64,000 nucleotides of DNA from Lepeophtheirus salmonis (taxonomy: Eukaryota > Arthropoda > Copepoda > Siphonostomatoida > Caligidae), in assembly GCF_016086655.4 (NCBI RefSeq), contig NC_052141.2, positions 8,308,001 through 8,372,000 of the forward strand, read 5' to 3'. The number at the start of each line of letters is the position of its first letter. Position 1 is the first letter of the stretch. Position numbers and translations under genes: made by a program. The notes under the pieces are model-generated. The model made no database searches and was not told the DNA's origin. It was given only the letters and a program-made list of their open reading frames with translations. Shown piece after piece: positions 46,020 to 57,059 of the stretch.

Positions 46020-46660
46020 GATTTATTCATTAATTTTAGCTACAATATAAATCAATTGAAAAAAAAACTGATTCAAAATATGGTCCTTCATTTTACATGT
46101 CTTTTGTATGAATAGAAATATTTTGTAGTAATTGTAGTCACTTATATTACAGTGAAGATGTATCCATCAAAATGTTCAGAACAAAGGAACTTATATTTAA
46201 TGAGATATTGTTTAAATATATGGCAATATTGAGACTGTAAAAAGTGGTGCTTCACCATAAAATAATATTAAACTAAGATCAAGAAAAAGAAAAAAAATCA
46301 ACTTATACAGTCAATCAATTTATAAATATATTTCAAGTAATAATAGGCCATTTATTTAAATATCTCTAATAAGATAGGATTCCCAATAATTTGAACTATA
46401 ATTGAAGACCATTATTACTTTAAAGAACACGTGTTAAGGCTGATTTGTCTTATAAATAAATGACGATCCATTTTGCCTATTCTAATTGAAATTTGCAACA
46501 ACCCCAAGGTTTGCTATAAATTATAATTTATAATGTTTATCAAAATATATAATCAAGGAAACATTAAATAAAACACATAGTAAAAACACCTAGGTATTTT
46601 TTTTTCATAATAAAACAGTTATTGCTACACTTCAAATTAAACATACAATCAGTACAGGCA
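46020..46660. other. Noncoding; weak repeat D scrap
   Basis: At 46490-46560 the words atttgcaacaaccccaagg and aaattataatttata resemble repeat D. The remainder is AT-rich with no feature. Confidence 0.4.
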
Positions 46661-46671
46661 CATAAAAAATA

Positions 46672-47100
46672 ACTTTCACTTATGGTGCCCTTGCAATAGT
46701 TTGCCAGATTAGGTATCCTACTGACGTCCGACCTGAACAAGTATTAGGGATGGTGCATTGTTCAGCCAACCACGAATATCAGAATTAATTAAAAAACTGG
46801 AGAGGCTAGAGACAGAATGTCCTTGAAAAGCTTGAATATTGTCTACAGCTGTGTCCTCTCAATCATAAATTTAGGACATTTATAAACAAGATGAAGTGGT
46901 TCTTTATCTCACAAACCACACCCACGGCATAGTGGCCTAACTTCATGGTGCATGAGATGATAGAGTCGGCGTAAGAGACAATTCCCAGTGATAAATTGAA
47001 CCAAGGAGTTCATGCTTCCATCTCCTAGTCTAGCTCTTGGGAGCATTGTATACCTTTGACGACAATAGTCAAGGTTTGACCAAAGTGTCTGCCATTTGTC
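46672..47100 (-). mobile_element. LINE 3' tail (zinc-knuckle C-terminus of ORF2), copy 2
   Basis: The minus strand reads GYIDKWQTLWSNLDYCRQRY, SMNSLVQFITGNCLLRRLYH, LMHHEVRPLCRGCGL, one stop, DKEPLHLVYKCPKFMIERTQ. The C..C....EPLHL...CP motif is cleaner than in copy 1 (22.83-23.24 kb). Upstream it starts within a segment that would follow the RNase H domain in I/R1-like LINEs. The 5' part is truncated at about 47100. The two copies point in opposite directions and share their 3' end. Confidence 0.75.
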
Positions 47101-47357
47101 TATGTAACCTTCTCCCTAAGAGAAAAAAAAACTTATTCTCGTAATAATAATTGTATTATTATTACAGATATTTAATTACTATACATTCTCTAAAATTAAG
47201 TAAATTAGAATCATTTCTTCCTGAGTAGGACCTCAATGTATATTTACAAAGGACAAAATGTAAGCAACATTCTTTAAACGTGATTATAATTACACTTAAT
47301 AACTTTAAATAATTTTTAAATAAATTACGACATTCTCCATGATCATTAAAAAATTTA

Positions 47358-47369
47358 CCCCCCCCCCCC

Positions 47370-47397
<28 letters not shown>
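47358..47397 (+). repeat. C12-A28 compound homopolymer
   Basis: Twelve C run directly into 28 A (on the other strand T28-G12). The same order, T run then G run, occurs at 8241-8267. Lengths may be affected by sequencing error. Confidence 0.9.
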
Positions 47398-47400
<3 letters not shown>

Positions 47401-47625
47401 GTATATATATATTTTAGGACATTAGGGTGGATCTAACTTTTTAAATGTTTGAAATATGAGGTCCTTAGGATCACTAAATGTTCTTTATACTCTATAAATA
47501 TCATTGGTTAACTTTAAACCATTTTGAAAAATATTGAAATGTGGCTCAACAACGCTAAAGCTTTGAAATTATACTTAGTTTTGTTAAAATATACAATTAT
47601 ATAATCTAATAATGATAATATACAC

Positions 47626-48052
47626 CTAGGGTTGTAAATTTTGTAAAGAACAAGTGAACAATTTGTGTGATAAACAAATGTTTTAAAAAGCCAATGTAGT
47701 AAGAGTCATATAAATATGACTTCCATGGTCAGTTGAAGTCTAGACCGTTGACAAGTTAAAGAGTATATATTAAAACATTAAATTATCACTAACTACCAAA
47801 ATGCAATAGAAAAAATATTAAATATAATTCTTTATATATACTTTCTTTATACGTATTTCAATTTAATTGTTTACCCGTGATTAATGATAAAAAGTTATCG
47901 ATCTTTTTTTAATTCTAAGGAATCGATAATATCGATATTGCTTAAAAAATATCAATAAATAAGTTTTATATTTGAGTTTTAGATCCGTTAAATTGACATT
48001 ATTGTGTAATAATAGCAAAGCATATAATCTCTTAGTCGATTGCAAACCCTAG
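47626..48052. mobile_element. hAT-like MITE, about 427 bp
   Basis: The left end is ctagggttgtaaat (47626-47639), the right end attgcaaaccctag (48039-48052), imperfect inverted repeats of the YAGGGNTG form known from hAT transposons. Flanks share tataca (47619-47624 and 48054-48059), compatible with part of an 8-bp duplication but offset by one base. The interior is AT-rich with no coding and includes atcgat-rich words (aatcgataatatcgatatt). Confidence 0.5.
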
Positions 48053-48059
48053 TATACAA

Positions 48060-49620
48060 AATTTTAGGACTCGAAATTTTTGTTATAGTTTGGTAGAAGT
48101 CGATGGAATATTAAAGAGTGCCTTTTTAATTAGCTTAAGTCAAGTCCACAGTTTGGTAATACAATGCCATAGCTTTTTGAAGTACTTTTTTAGGGCAAAA
48201 TGAAATATCATTTAGCAGGAGTTTTCATTTATATATGAGAATTTCATTAGTTATAATCGATAAGTTTGACCTTATGAAGATGAACTTTGTTCTTAAACAA
48301 CTATAGCTTCCATTACTTTTTACAAGACTTTTGTTTTTACACGAAGAAAGTCTTCTCACCAACTCAATTGCAAAATTGTCAACTTTAAATTTGAAACTCA
48401 AAATAGTCAAATATTCACTATGATAAAAACAGAGTACGTTAATTGAACCTGACGTCTGATAAGAAATTTTTCAACATTAGTATCTCCAAAATATTGGTTG
48501 ATTTGTGTTTCTTGTTTAAAAAGTACGTTTTTACTACATACTCACATGTAAAGAGATTGGAATTTCTTCCAGAAAAATTTAAAATATTTACTTTCATTGG
48601 GTGCAAAGTTCTTTTAATAGTTTGGTTTCTTCTGGAGTAAAATCAAACTTTTTTCTGTTGCAATCATTGCAATTTTTTTTTCAAAAATGTCTCTAGTCAT
48701 CTGTGATCTATACAGTTTATGCTTGTGACCTGGGCAATATCATTTCATTTAATTTCAGAGTGGCATTTGAGTAAAATAGAACCAGCATTCTTGAAAACAA
48801 ATGACAAAGTTTACTAGAAGCAATACAACTGAATGACATGTTTTTCTGAGTACTTATCTTAACAAGTTTTTCATGCAGATCTTTTTTAGGGTTTGTTAAT
48901 TAGTTGAAATATTTTTGTTTTCAACTGAGATGTTTCTTTATCATCTATGTTGATATCTTGAGTTTTCTTCCCATGCACAAAGTCCTGATTAAAATTTAAA
49001 TAAAAGAATTACATTTTCCCAGCTGTGTTTTTCTATTTTGGGTAAAATAATCGTAATCTTTACTAAAATCAGTACTGTGCACATTCACAAAGTCCGATAT
49101 TTGAACAAAACTGAGCACCAAGGGCATGAAAATTAATAAAAATAAGATTGAACTTGTTGCGCATGCATCTTACCACTATTTATAATCAGGTTGTAAAACT
49201 TATTTTTTATAGGCATAGAAGGAGACCTCTTAAACCAGGTTTGCTAATTTTGAATAGTTCCAAAGTTGAAAATAGTGGATAAAATATTAGCGTATAGGAT
49301 ATAACTTAAGTTTGGGTAGAAATATGTACAGATACGATTGTTGGAGAGCATCAGACAGAATTAAAATTATTTTGATCATCAGCTGCCTGATACTTGCATC
49401 AACACAAAAACAATCTGGAACAAAAATCAACGGAAGAAGAATATTTCAAATTATTTTGTAATCAAAATATAAAGATTATTGATCTTATCTAGTGATATGT
49501 ATGTTATTATTTTCAATAGTAAAATTTAAACGATAGGCTTTCTGAGGATATTTATTTACAAAATCATTTGAAAATAGTACTTGTCATAAATTTAATTCAA
49601 TATAAAAACCTTCAGCTCTA
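48060..49620. other. No recognisable feature
   Basis: Frames at 48225-48410 and 48443-48640 carry no motif. AT-rich without detectable repeats. Confidence 0.5.
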
Positions 49621-49639
49621 AAAAAATTCTTAGTATGAG

Positions 49640-50055
49640 ACCTTGACTATGTAGTCAGTCTCAAACATGGTTCAGTCCTTGTTGATGGAAGCTTCTAGAG
49701 ACTAAACACTCCTGTGAGGAGTAGCACACACCCTCTCTTCCACACCCGCTTAGATGGACGAGTCGAATAGGTTCACGCCTGGAGAATTGGGCGGCCACAT
49801 GTTGAGGTTGTAATAAGTCCAGAAAGTTGTCTTTCAGGAAGGCTAGGGTCTTAGCAGCATGATGGCACGGTGCTCCTTCTTAAGTAAAAATAAAGTAGTC
49901 AAAACTTTGCCCGGAATTTTTGGTGGCCTTAAGAAAATTTAGAATCTTCCAACCTTCAGAGATATGATGTCTGTTGTCCTTCTCCGCGATTTTGCATCAA
50001 TGTCATTCTGGATTGAAAATATAAAAATGAGTACCACTAGATTCGATCAACCCTG
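49640..50055 (-). mobile_element. Tc1/mariner element fragment with 5' end
   Basis: The right end gatcaaccctg (to 50055) is followed by TA and forms the 5' TIR of a minus-strand element. Coding remnants on the minus strand: EGAPCHHAAKTLAFLKDNFL (second-D block, D lost to E), NLNMWPPNSPGVNLFDSSI (third-D block, SPD changed to SPG, the NPLD aspartate retained as NLFD), then VCATPH and SLEASIN-like pieces in other frames. The N-terminal half is deleted between the TIR region and the second-D block. A shorter relic of the same family lies at 23425-23509. Confidence 0.72.
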
Positions 50056-50069
50056 TATATACATCCCAA

Positions 50070-50345
50070 TATAACCTTTATTGCCTCCAATATGGCCTTG
50101 TAAATGTAACCTATTAATTGTTTCTTATTGAGACGATTAATTTTGCTACTTTCAGAGTACAATTTGCGACACCTTCAAAGGATTAATTACAATAGTTTGT
50201 AGATAAAACATTGACGTATTATTGTCCAAAAATACAAATGTAATTCACACTTAATTATTAAAGATATCCTTTTAGGCTACTTTTGAGTTGACGGGCCAGC
50301 TACAATTCAATATTTTGAAGACATACTTGAGTAAATTATAGGCTT
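50070..50345 (+). repeat. Interspersed repeat D, tandem neighbour 1
   Basis: Ordered words: ttattgagacgattaatttt, agagtacaatttgcgacacc, tcaaaggatta, tgtagataaaacattgacg, aatacaaatgtaattcacac, then gagttgacgggccagc. It follows the element end at 50055 directly. Confidence 0.7.
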
Positions 50346-50424
50346 ATTATGCGTATTTGTCGAATGAGTTCGGAAACTGTAGACTTTTATCTAAAGTGTA
50401 GAACCTTTATTGGATTTAAGAAAT

Positions 50425-50695
50425 TTATATTTGTCCCGATATGGGCCCTTTCATATGCATAAAATCGGTCCATTTCTCATTCATTAATTGGGACGATCAA
50501 TTTTGGTTACTTTAAGAGTACAATTTGCTACATACCCAGAGGTTGAATAAAAATAATTTGCTTATATAAATTGACGAATATTTATATAATAATATTAATG
50601 TTATCCACACTTTGAAAAAAAAAACATTTTAGCTTGCTTTGATGTTGATGGGCCACATATATCTTATATGTAATACTTATTGGTGTTTTTACCTT
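50425..50695 (+). repeat. Interspersed repeat D, tandem neighbour 2
   Basis: Ordered words: gtcccgatatgggccc, taattgggacgatcaatttt, agagtacaatttgctac, aataaaaataatttgctta, aaattgacgaatatttat, tgttatccacac, then atgttgatgggccaca. The best-preserved copy, showing that the family is at least 270 bp long. It has no coding content and no obvious terminal inverted repeats. Confidence 0.7.
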
Positions 50696-50935
50696 TAATA
50701 GAGGTATTAGTTCATGGATTATTATAATCTATTAAATTACTTATTACTATTATTAACTCACACTTATTGATTGTATTTGTCGTTTTATGAAAAAGAAGAA
50801 AAAAAAACATGTCTTCTTATTGAACGCCCACAGGATTTTTGCGCATAGATTCCACACCATATTTTACTATTATTATCAAAGGTCTTTGTATTGTGATCTT
50901 CAACCAGTTTTTAAAATATTTAGATACATATTTTA

Positions 50936-51764
50936 CTGAGTGGTTCATTAAAATCAAAACACTTTTTTTTATTTTAAACTTTACCATAGATACAATTTAT
51001 TAGTTAACAATATTATTTCAATAAAACTTATACCATAAATAGATGTGTATCTGAGCTCTGTTAATCATTAAAGTAGCTACACATAGGGAGAGGTTATGGC
51101 TTCTAAGTGGCGGTAGAAGGCTTGGCTTGTTGCCTTCTACCATGGCAGTTCTGGCAGACAGGAGCTTTGAGGGCCTGGATGTTTAGGTGACGGACACTAC
51201 AGGCCTTCTACATCACATCCACTCAGGTGTAGTCGAGGGTGTTGGCATCAGGGCTATAAGAGGGTTAAAAGTGTCAAAGAAGGTGAAAAGTCACATTCAA
51301 AACTAATTCAAACGAGTTTTGCAACGTAGGAGATGTGTTTCTTTTATTCCTGTAGCCTCTCCACCCTCACAAGGCTTTTTTTCACCCATTTTTTTATAGC
51401 TCTCTTGGCGGTCTGGCGTGAACCCCTGAGATCTCTTGAATGGGCTATCGTACGTTTGAGGGCATTGACATGGGCTGTTTTCTTTAACACTTCTATGTCC
51501 AGTTTGACCTTTTGGTAGAATCCTTGTTCCTCTCCAATATTATGGACTTTCCTGGAAACGCTCAAAGGCTTGGAGTGCACGAATGAAAGTCAGTCGATTA
51601 CGTTCAAGTATAATTTTCTCCACTTCTACGTAAGCTAAAGAGCTCAAGTTTGTTTCGTTTTGTAACTACTTGTTTATGGTGTAATATTTCGAAATCTAAA
51701 TTAACTTATATCACTCATCCCTCATTAATTACTTAGTTAGTACAGATTTCCATGGACCACCCAG
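50936..51764 (-). mobile_element. Non-autonomous Tc1/mariner element, 829 bp, inserted between two 17-bp repeats
   Basis: TIRs: ctgagtggttcattaaaatc at 50936 and, reading inward on the minus strand, ctgggtggtccatggaaatc from 51764. TA lies on each side (50934-50935 and 51765-51766). Minus-strand coding: RKVHNIGEEQGFYQKVKLDI, EVLKKTAHVNALKRTIAHSR, DLRGSRQTAKRAIKKW, KKSLVRVERL (51344-51580), i.e. HTH and linker. Then the third-D block SPDANTLDYT and ACSVRHLNIQALKA (51100-51250). The catalytic centre is deleted. The repeat unit tatttagatacatattt is present on both sides, 50917-50933 and 51765-51781. Confidence 0.82.
51344..51580 (-). pseudogene. Transposase N-terminal remnant of the 51-kb element
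   Basis: 78 open codons. The segment LKKTAHVNALKRTIAHSRDL followed by SRQTAKRAIKK is the second HTH of the paired-like DNA-binding domain. VKKSLVRVERLQE is the linker that in related elements reads K.LVRVERPLLT. The start Met (51580) is not the true N-terminus; the first HTH extends further out with stops. Confidence 0.75.
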
Positions 51765-51799
51765 TATTTAGATACATATTTTACTTCATGATGCTTGAT

Positions 51800-53950
51800 A
51801 TACTATTAATAGAGGCTTTAACAACTTTTCTAGTCACTAATAATCAGTGTTGTATTCTGGTTAAAAACCACAAATGCTTGTTTTTTAAAACTGTTTTCAA
51901 AATAATATGAAGAAATTAGTGTATATTGTGATGAATAAATCCCTTTTATACTTAAATGCTTATTATTAAATTTATGAAATTTAGTTTTACGCTCATATTA
52001 TATGGTCAAAGGTCAACTTTATCTTTTTTTTTTTTTATCGTGTCTACTAGGGTGTCCCATTTTTAGGGTAACTTGTTAATTCAATTTTCTGTTATATTTT
52101 GATGATAATGTTATAAAACATTTTTTTTTTGGTTTTTAAAGGACGTTGATTTTACCCCTGTAAACATCTAAAAATGACTTTTTTGAACGACATTTTCTAT
52201 TTGTAAAGATATTCAGAAGTTTGAATTTTAAAGTTATATTGTTGAATTTTAAAAGAAGTTTCATGAAAGTTCCTTTTTTTATGGTATACATAGAAATATA
52301 ATCCTTTTTTGTCAATTTGAAAAGAAAAAAATTTATAACCCCTCGATATACTTTTGTTATTCAATGATAGAAACACTGTACGCACCTCCAAATCAAATCA
52401 AATAAGTATATGTCCTAAAATTTATTGCAAGTGGCTAAAGTAATAGAAATAACTTTTATGTAGAGTGTCGAAATCTAATGTAGAAATTGTTGGACAACTG
52501 ATTATAAGATTTACTTTTTATGAAGTAAGATTTTGAAATACAAAATAAATTTTGTAGAAAAATAATTATATACAATGAAACTTCCATGGAAATACGGAAA
52601 ATGGTTCCACTAAAACCAAAAATTTGGCCTTAAATATAGCTTTGTTTTAAAATCCCCTTCCTAATACAAGATATATTCGTATATGAAACCGGATTGAACA
52701 TTGAAAAGTTCGATATTACTAAAGGATATCAAACATCCACGCAAATACCATACGTGTATTTTTAATATTCGGTATGGATATTGCAGATATTTTTGACTTG
52801 ATGTAGCTATTTATATATTCATTTCCCAGATGGCATCAAGATTAATTATGAGTGAATGTATACAATGTACATAGATTTTAAGTCTGAAACCCCATTCAAT
52901 AGTACAATAGAAGGAATTCTGACTTATTGAGCCCATACTTTAAAAAAAAAAAAAGAAACCACATAAATCATTGGAAGTAAATCGCTCAACATTAACAAAT
53001 TTATAAAAATATATTATAATACTTTGGGTATGATTCAGAATGATTGATTGGTTCCAGTTGATTGATATTCAATTTTCATTGTTCAATAGAAAGGTTAGAG
53101 TATAAAAAAATTTGGTTTGGTCGGAAATTAAAATTATGTTTTCTAGAATGCTTAGAACATGTTTTTGCATCCAAAAAAAGGTTCTAAAATTGAGTTTGAT
53201 TTGTACATCCCCTACTATTAAATTAAAATATATTATACAACAAAAAGCTTGAATGATTTTTTTCAAAATTGACAATGTATAACATTTGTACTCTTATACC
53301 CCTATTTGTCAACTTTTATCAACAAATTATACTTATTAACCATTTGAGCGTGACATAAATTGAAATAACCGATATTCTTCGTTACAATAAAATAATGATA
53401 TGTTAATACATTTTATGTTTGGAAGGGACCATATCGGGGCCAATATGAGTCCCTTAAAGCAAGTATGGATTCTAAACTAAAGCTAAAATCCTGGACTATC
53501 TAAACTTGTCCCATATGTTTAAATAATAAGCCATTAATTATTTAAAATATGCTTCTGAAATATTGAGCTGAGTGACGAATGAATAATATATATTTAAAAA
53601 AATCAATGAAATAATTTTTTTTTTTTTTGATTTTGTTTCATATTGCTTTTAAGACTCACTAATAATTCAAAATGGTGTCACGAATTCATCTTAATTGTAC
53701 CTCCAGGCTCGCAACATTTACCCCACCAAATTGAGAAAGAAAAAGTTCCTGCAATTATTAATTAACTCGTAAATTATTAATATATCTACTAAAATATAAT
53801 GCTGTTGTTGTATGTATGTCCTCTGATAAAAACGCATAGGGTATTTATTTGAAAAAACAGAGAGCAATATAGACTTGAAACATAAAATAAAAGTTGTTAA
53901 AAATTTTGACTTAAGTACGTAAGGGTATGTTTTAATAAAATCCAACAAGA
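51800..53950. other. Long AT-rich stretch without recognised feature
   Basis: Only short frames. agggtgtccc at about 52050 looks like a Tc1/mariner-type end word without partner. At 53425-53450, ggaccatatcggggccaata is a reverse counterpart of the repeat D gtcccgatatggg word. Otherwise nothing. Confidence 0.45.
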
Positions 53951-53959
53951 TTCCTGGGC

Positions 53960-54185
53960 TCCGGAGGGCAAATTTGATTTTTGCTAATAAGTTGATTTTT
54001 AATAATTGAAGTTTAAGTTAATTTTTCCATTTTTTTTTACAAAAAACTTAATTTTTTGTGAATAACTATGTTTAATTGATTTTTTTTTTTTCCAAAAAAT
54101 GGAGTTTTTAAATTTTATTTTAAAACCCAATCGTTCCCCCCCCCCCCCCCGAATATAATCTTGCAAATCCCCTTTGAAGGAGTAT
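53960..54185. repeat. Low-complexity A/T run with C15 tract
   Basis: Long A/T runs end in 15 consecutive C (54136-54150). A similar aaaattaaattttttgg texture occurs at 61840-62170. Probably decayed repeat DNA. Confidence 0.6.
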
Positions 54186-54189
54186 AAAA

Positions 54190-55430
54190 ACATCTAATAT
54201 TATTAATAGACAAGTTTCACATAATTCTGGAGATATTTAAAGTACTAATAAAATAAGATTTATAATATAGGATCGTCCTAGTCTTTAATAATGTAATGAT
54301 GTTTTATAACTGGGCATTAATAATAAATTTCACTCCTGGATCTTTCCTTGAGGTAATAAATGATATTTAATGTTGTTTTAATTTAAAAGTTAGCTTAAAC
54401 CCATAAAATTTTTAAAAATATTCAAAAATTCAAATCGAAAATCTGGAACACGACATTTGATAGAATAAAACTAATTACAGATCCGTAATCAAAGCAAACA
54501 ATAATTATGGTATCATGTAATAAATAAAACGAATTTTGTCTGGATTGATCTATGTGGAGATGTTTTCTCTAACAATTAAAAATGTAGGATTGCATGAATA
54601 TTTGCAAAAAAAAACTCTGTAGAAAAGCTCAGCGCTTCATATTTCAAAAGAAAAAAAAAGGGAAGCATATATTTGTAATGTATAAACAAAGTTAATAGAT
54701 GCATAATAACTCCAAGCTATACGGGGAACTCCTGCCAGTCAATTTATATAGGTATTAATTAAATCTCCGTCATATTACTCGGATATTCTACGCTCCAAAA
54801 TCTATACAAATGTTTTTTTATTAAATTGAATCCCCAACCTATTTCTAATACTTTTGAGTAGTGTTGTATCAGTCCTAATTTAATTAAACTTTGGCTCTGA
54901 GCAGGTCTTATCAGTCCTTGTGGTCAGTCCTTGAAACCGTTGATAATCGGAGTATCAGTACTGGACTTGATTTAATTGTTTTTTATTTGTTTTGGTCACA
55001 CTACCGCTGTTGATTCTCCCATCATTATTCTCAAAATAGCCAATTTACAGTTATATTTAGTCAAATTTAGCAGCAATTGGGCAAAAAAAATTCAGTTACT
55101 GACAAGATTTTTGTAAGAATATTAGGAAAATCATGTCAATTGTGATCAAGGCTGCTGGGAAAAAGTCAAAACGGTTTGAATAAAGGCCATTCCTGAACCA
55201 AAATCATCTATAATTCCGAATGAAACATTGTAAGGGTGTCCTATATGACATCAATCATCATGGTGGCCGATGAATAATTTACGAAACGTATACTAGTAAC
55301 TTCATGAATACAAATTTACAATTTTTAATTCTAGTATAAGGCAGTTTCTTACAAAAAAAAGTTTTATATCTATTAGGTTTTTCAAATGTTAGGGTCGTTT
55401 CTGCTTGGTTTTTCAAAAATGATCACTATA
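54190..55430. other. No gene recognised
   Basis: A patch at 54860-54980 repeats cagtcctt and related words (tatcagtcctaat, cagtccttgtgg, cagtccttgaaa), hinting at a decayed dispersed repeat. Nothing coding. Confidence 0.4.
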
Positions 55431-55453
55431 TTTGAAAGGTTGGGAACCACTGT
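55400..55453 (-). mobile_element. hAT-type transposon end (fragment)
   Basis: ggttgggaaccactg (55439-55453) is the exact reverse complement of the common hAT end CAGTGGTTCCCAACC. No left partner was recognised upstream, so only one end remains. A related word, agggttgggaccattg, is at 57034-57049. Confidence 0.55.
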
Positions 55454-55459
55454 TGTAGA

Positions 55460-56080
55460 TACTAGAAAAATGTATTTATGGAATAATTATTGTCTTCTTC
55501 TTTTCTGAGGATTTATTCATTCATTTTGTATATTTTCTTTTAGGTTTAATGAATTTAATTAACTATTCTGCTGAACAAAAAGAAAATTATTCTTTTTATT
55601 AAGAAATCTACTAATAAATGTACGTGAATTATACTCATTTTATATATTTAGTTAAAGAGATGTTTTTAATCGTTCATTGAAGTTGATATGAGGCTCACAA
55701 TATCATGGGTAGTGTAGGGCGTTACTTGTTCTTGATCCCAATTTAATTATGTGTACTAATGAAGATTTAACACTAGAGCAAGTATGGTATCATTCTTAGA
55801 TCGTCGTACATATCATTTAGTGTACCAACCCTAGTCGTTTGTTGCATCTATTGAGTCACAAAATCTTTCTTTCGAAAAGAAAAAAAGCCTCAAAATCAAT
55901 TTATAGTTTGCTAGTTCTTCAGAACTATGGAATAACAATTACTAATTGTTCACCCCTTACAAAGAGTTCATTCTATTTCAACCAATCATTGATCACTTAT
56001 TGAAAAGAAAAATCATAAATATGGACTGCTGAAGACAGAGGCACTGTATATACCGGGAGTGTCAATGTTACTCGAGTTCA
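55460..56080. other. No gene recognised
   Basis: AT-rich; one hAT-like word accaaccctag near 55827 without partner. Confidence 0.45.
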
Positions 56081-56089
56081 ATGGGGACA

Positions 56090-56830
56090 CCCAGGTTGGT
56101 CGAAGAAATGTGGGGGAAGATCACCCGTAAAAATAAATTATCCATGATAAGATTGCTCATGAAGCTGATATGGCGATAAGCCATACGTAGGTGCTAAGGA
56201 AGGACATGAGGATGAAAGTGCATCGTCTAGACAAACGACAGCTGACAAGCAAGGCAACAATGGTCAAGACGCTCACCCAAGTGAAGGTGCTCCTGAAATT
56301 CATCAATTCTTGTAGCACATTTCAATCAATCGGACTTACGAGAAGATATCCACTTTGGAGCTGGCTTACAATAGCCAAAAGAAGCAGGTGCTGGTTAAGA
56401 GCATCGAAAAATTCATTAGCATATACACAGCCAGCCTTGGTGGTGATCATGACAGGCGTCCCAAGTTACACTCCCAAGTACTTCCCTGGATCCAGGAACC
56501 GCACTGAGAAGGGGTTTACTGCTTCCAACAGGACAAAGCACCTTTACATACGGCAAAGTCTGTGCAAGAGTTGCAACAAATCACTTTCGAGCACTTTTAG
56601 ACAATTTAAATGTGGACACCTTCTCCCCAAGATCTCAACTTAATAGACTTCTCCAAATAGTCCATCCTGGAGATGCAGGTTAGTGTTTCCTACTACACGT
56701 AGACGAACTGAAAGCCGCTTTAGTATCCGCATGGGACGAATAGGCGGAGAAAACTAACCATACAGCTTGTAAAGCAGTGCCGAAGCGTTTGCAAGCTTTA
56801 GTTGCTACAAATGGTGGCCATGTGGAATGA
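56090..56830 (+). mobile_element. Tc1/mariner element with damaged transposase
   Basis: Plus-strand blocks in order: KIAHEADMAISH, VLRKDMRMKVHRLDKRQLTS, KATMVKTLTQVKVLLK (linker RLAKRQL..KAK.L.R.K.LL), decayed middle, then CFQQDKAPLHTAKSVQEL (second D, DSAP-like, intact), MWTPSPQDLNLIDFSK (third-D block), ILEMQVSVSYYT, AWDE, KAVPKRLQALVATNGGHVE, and a natural stop at 56828-56830. The first catalytic block is not recognisable. Possible ends: accgggagtgtcaatg near 56056, and near 56950 ggtctacctgt before TA. The two are not clearly inverted. Confidence 0.8.
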
Positions 56831-57033
56831 ACTAGCACTCGTTTTGACAAAAAATTCATATCACTCGCAATGGGCTGAATAAATGTTTCGAACATAAATA
56901 TGTGTGTACTTTCTTGGCTGTTGAAGTTGTCCTAAGAGGTTTGGGTCTACCTGTATATAATAAATAAAAATGAAAAAAAAACCCCAACTAATTAGTGATG
57001 TATCAGCCTGGTATTGATTATCCACTGACTGAG

Positions 57034-57049
57034 GGTTGGGACCATTGAT
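57034..57049 (-). mobile_element. hAT-like end word
   Basis: agggttgggaccattg resembles the reverse complement of CAGTGGTTCCCAACCC with substitutions. Low-confidence relic. Confidence 0.3.
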
Positions 57050-57059
57050 TTAAAGTGTT

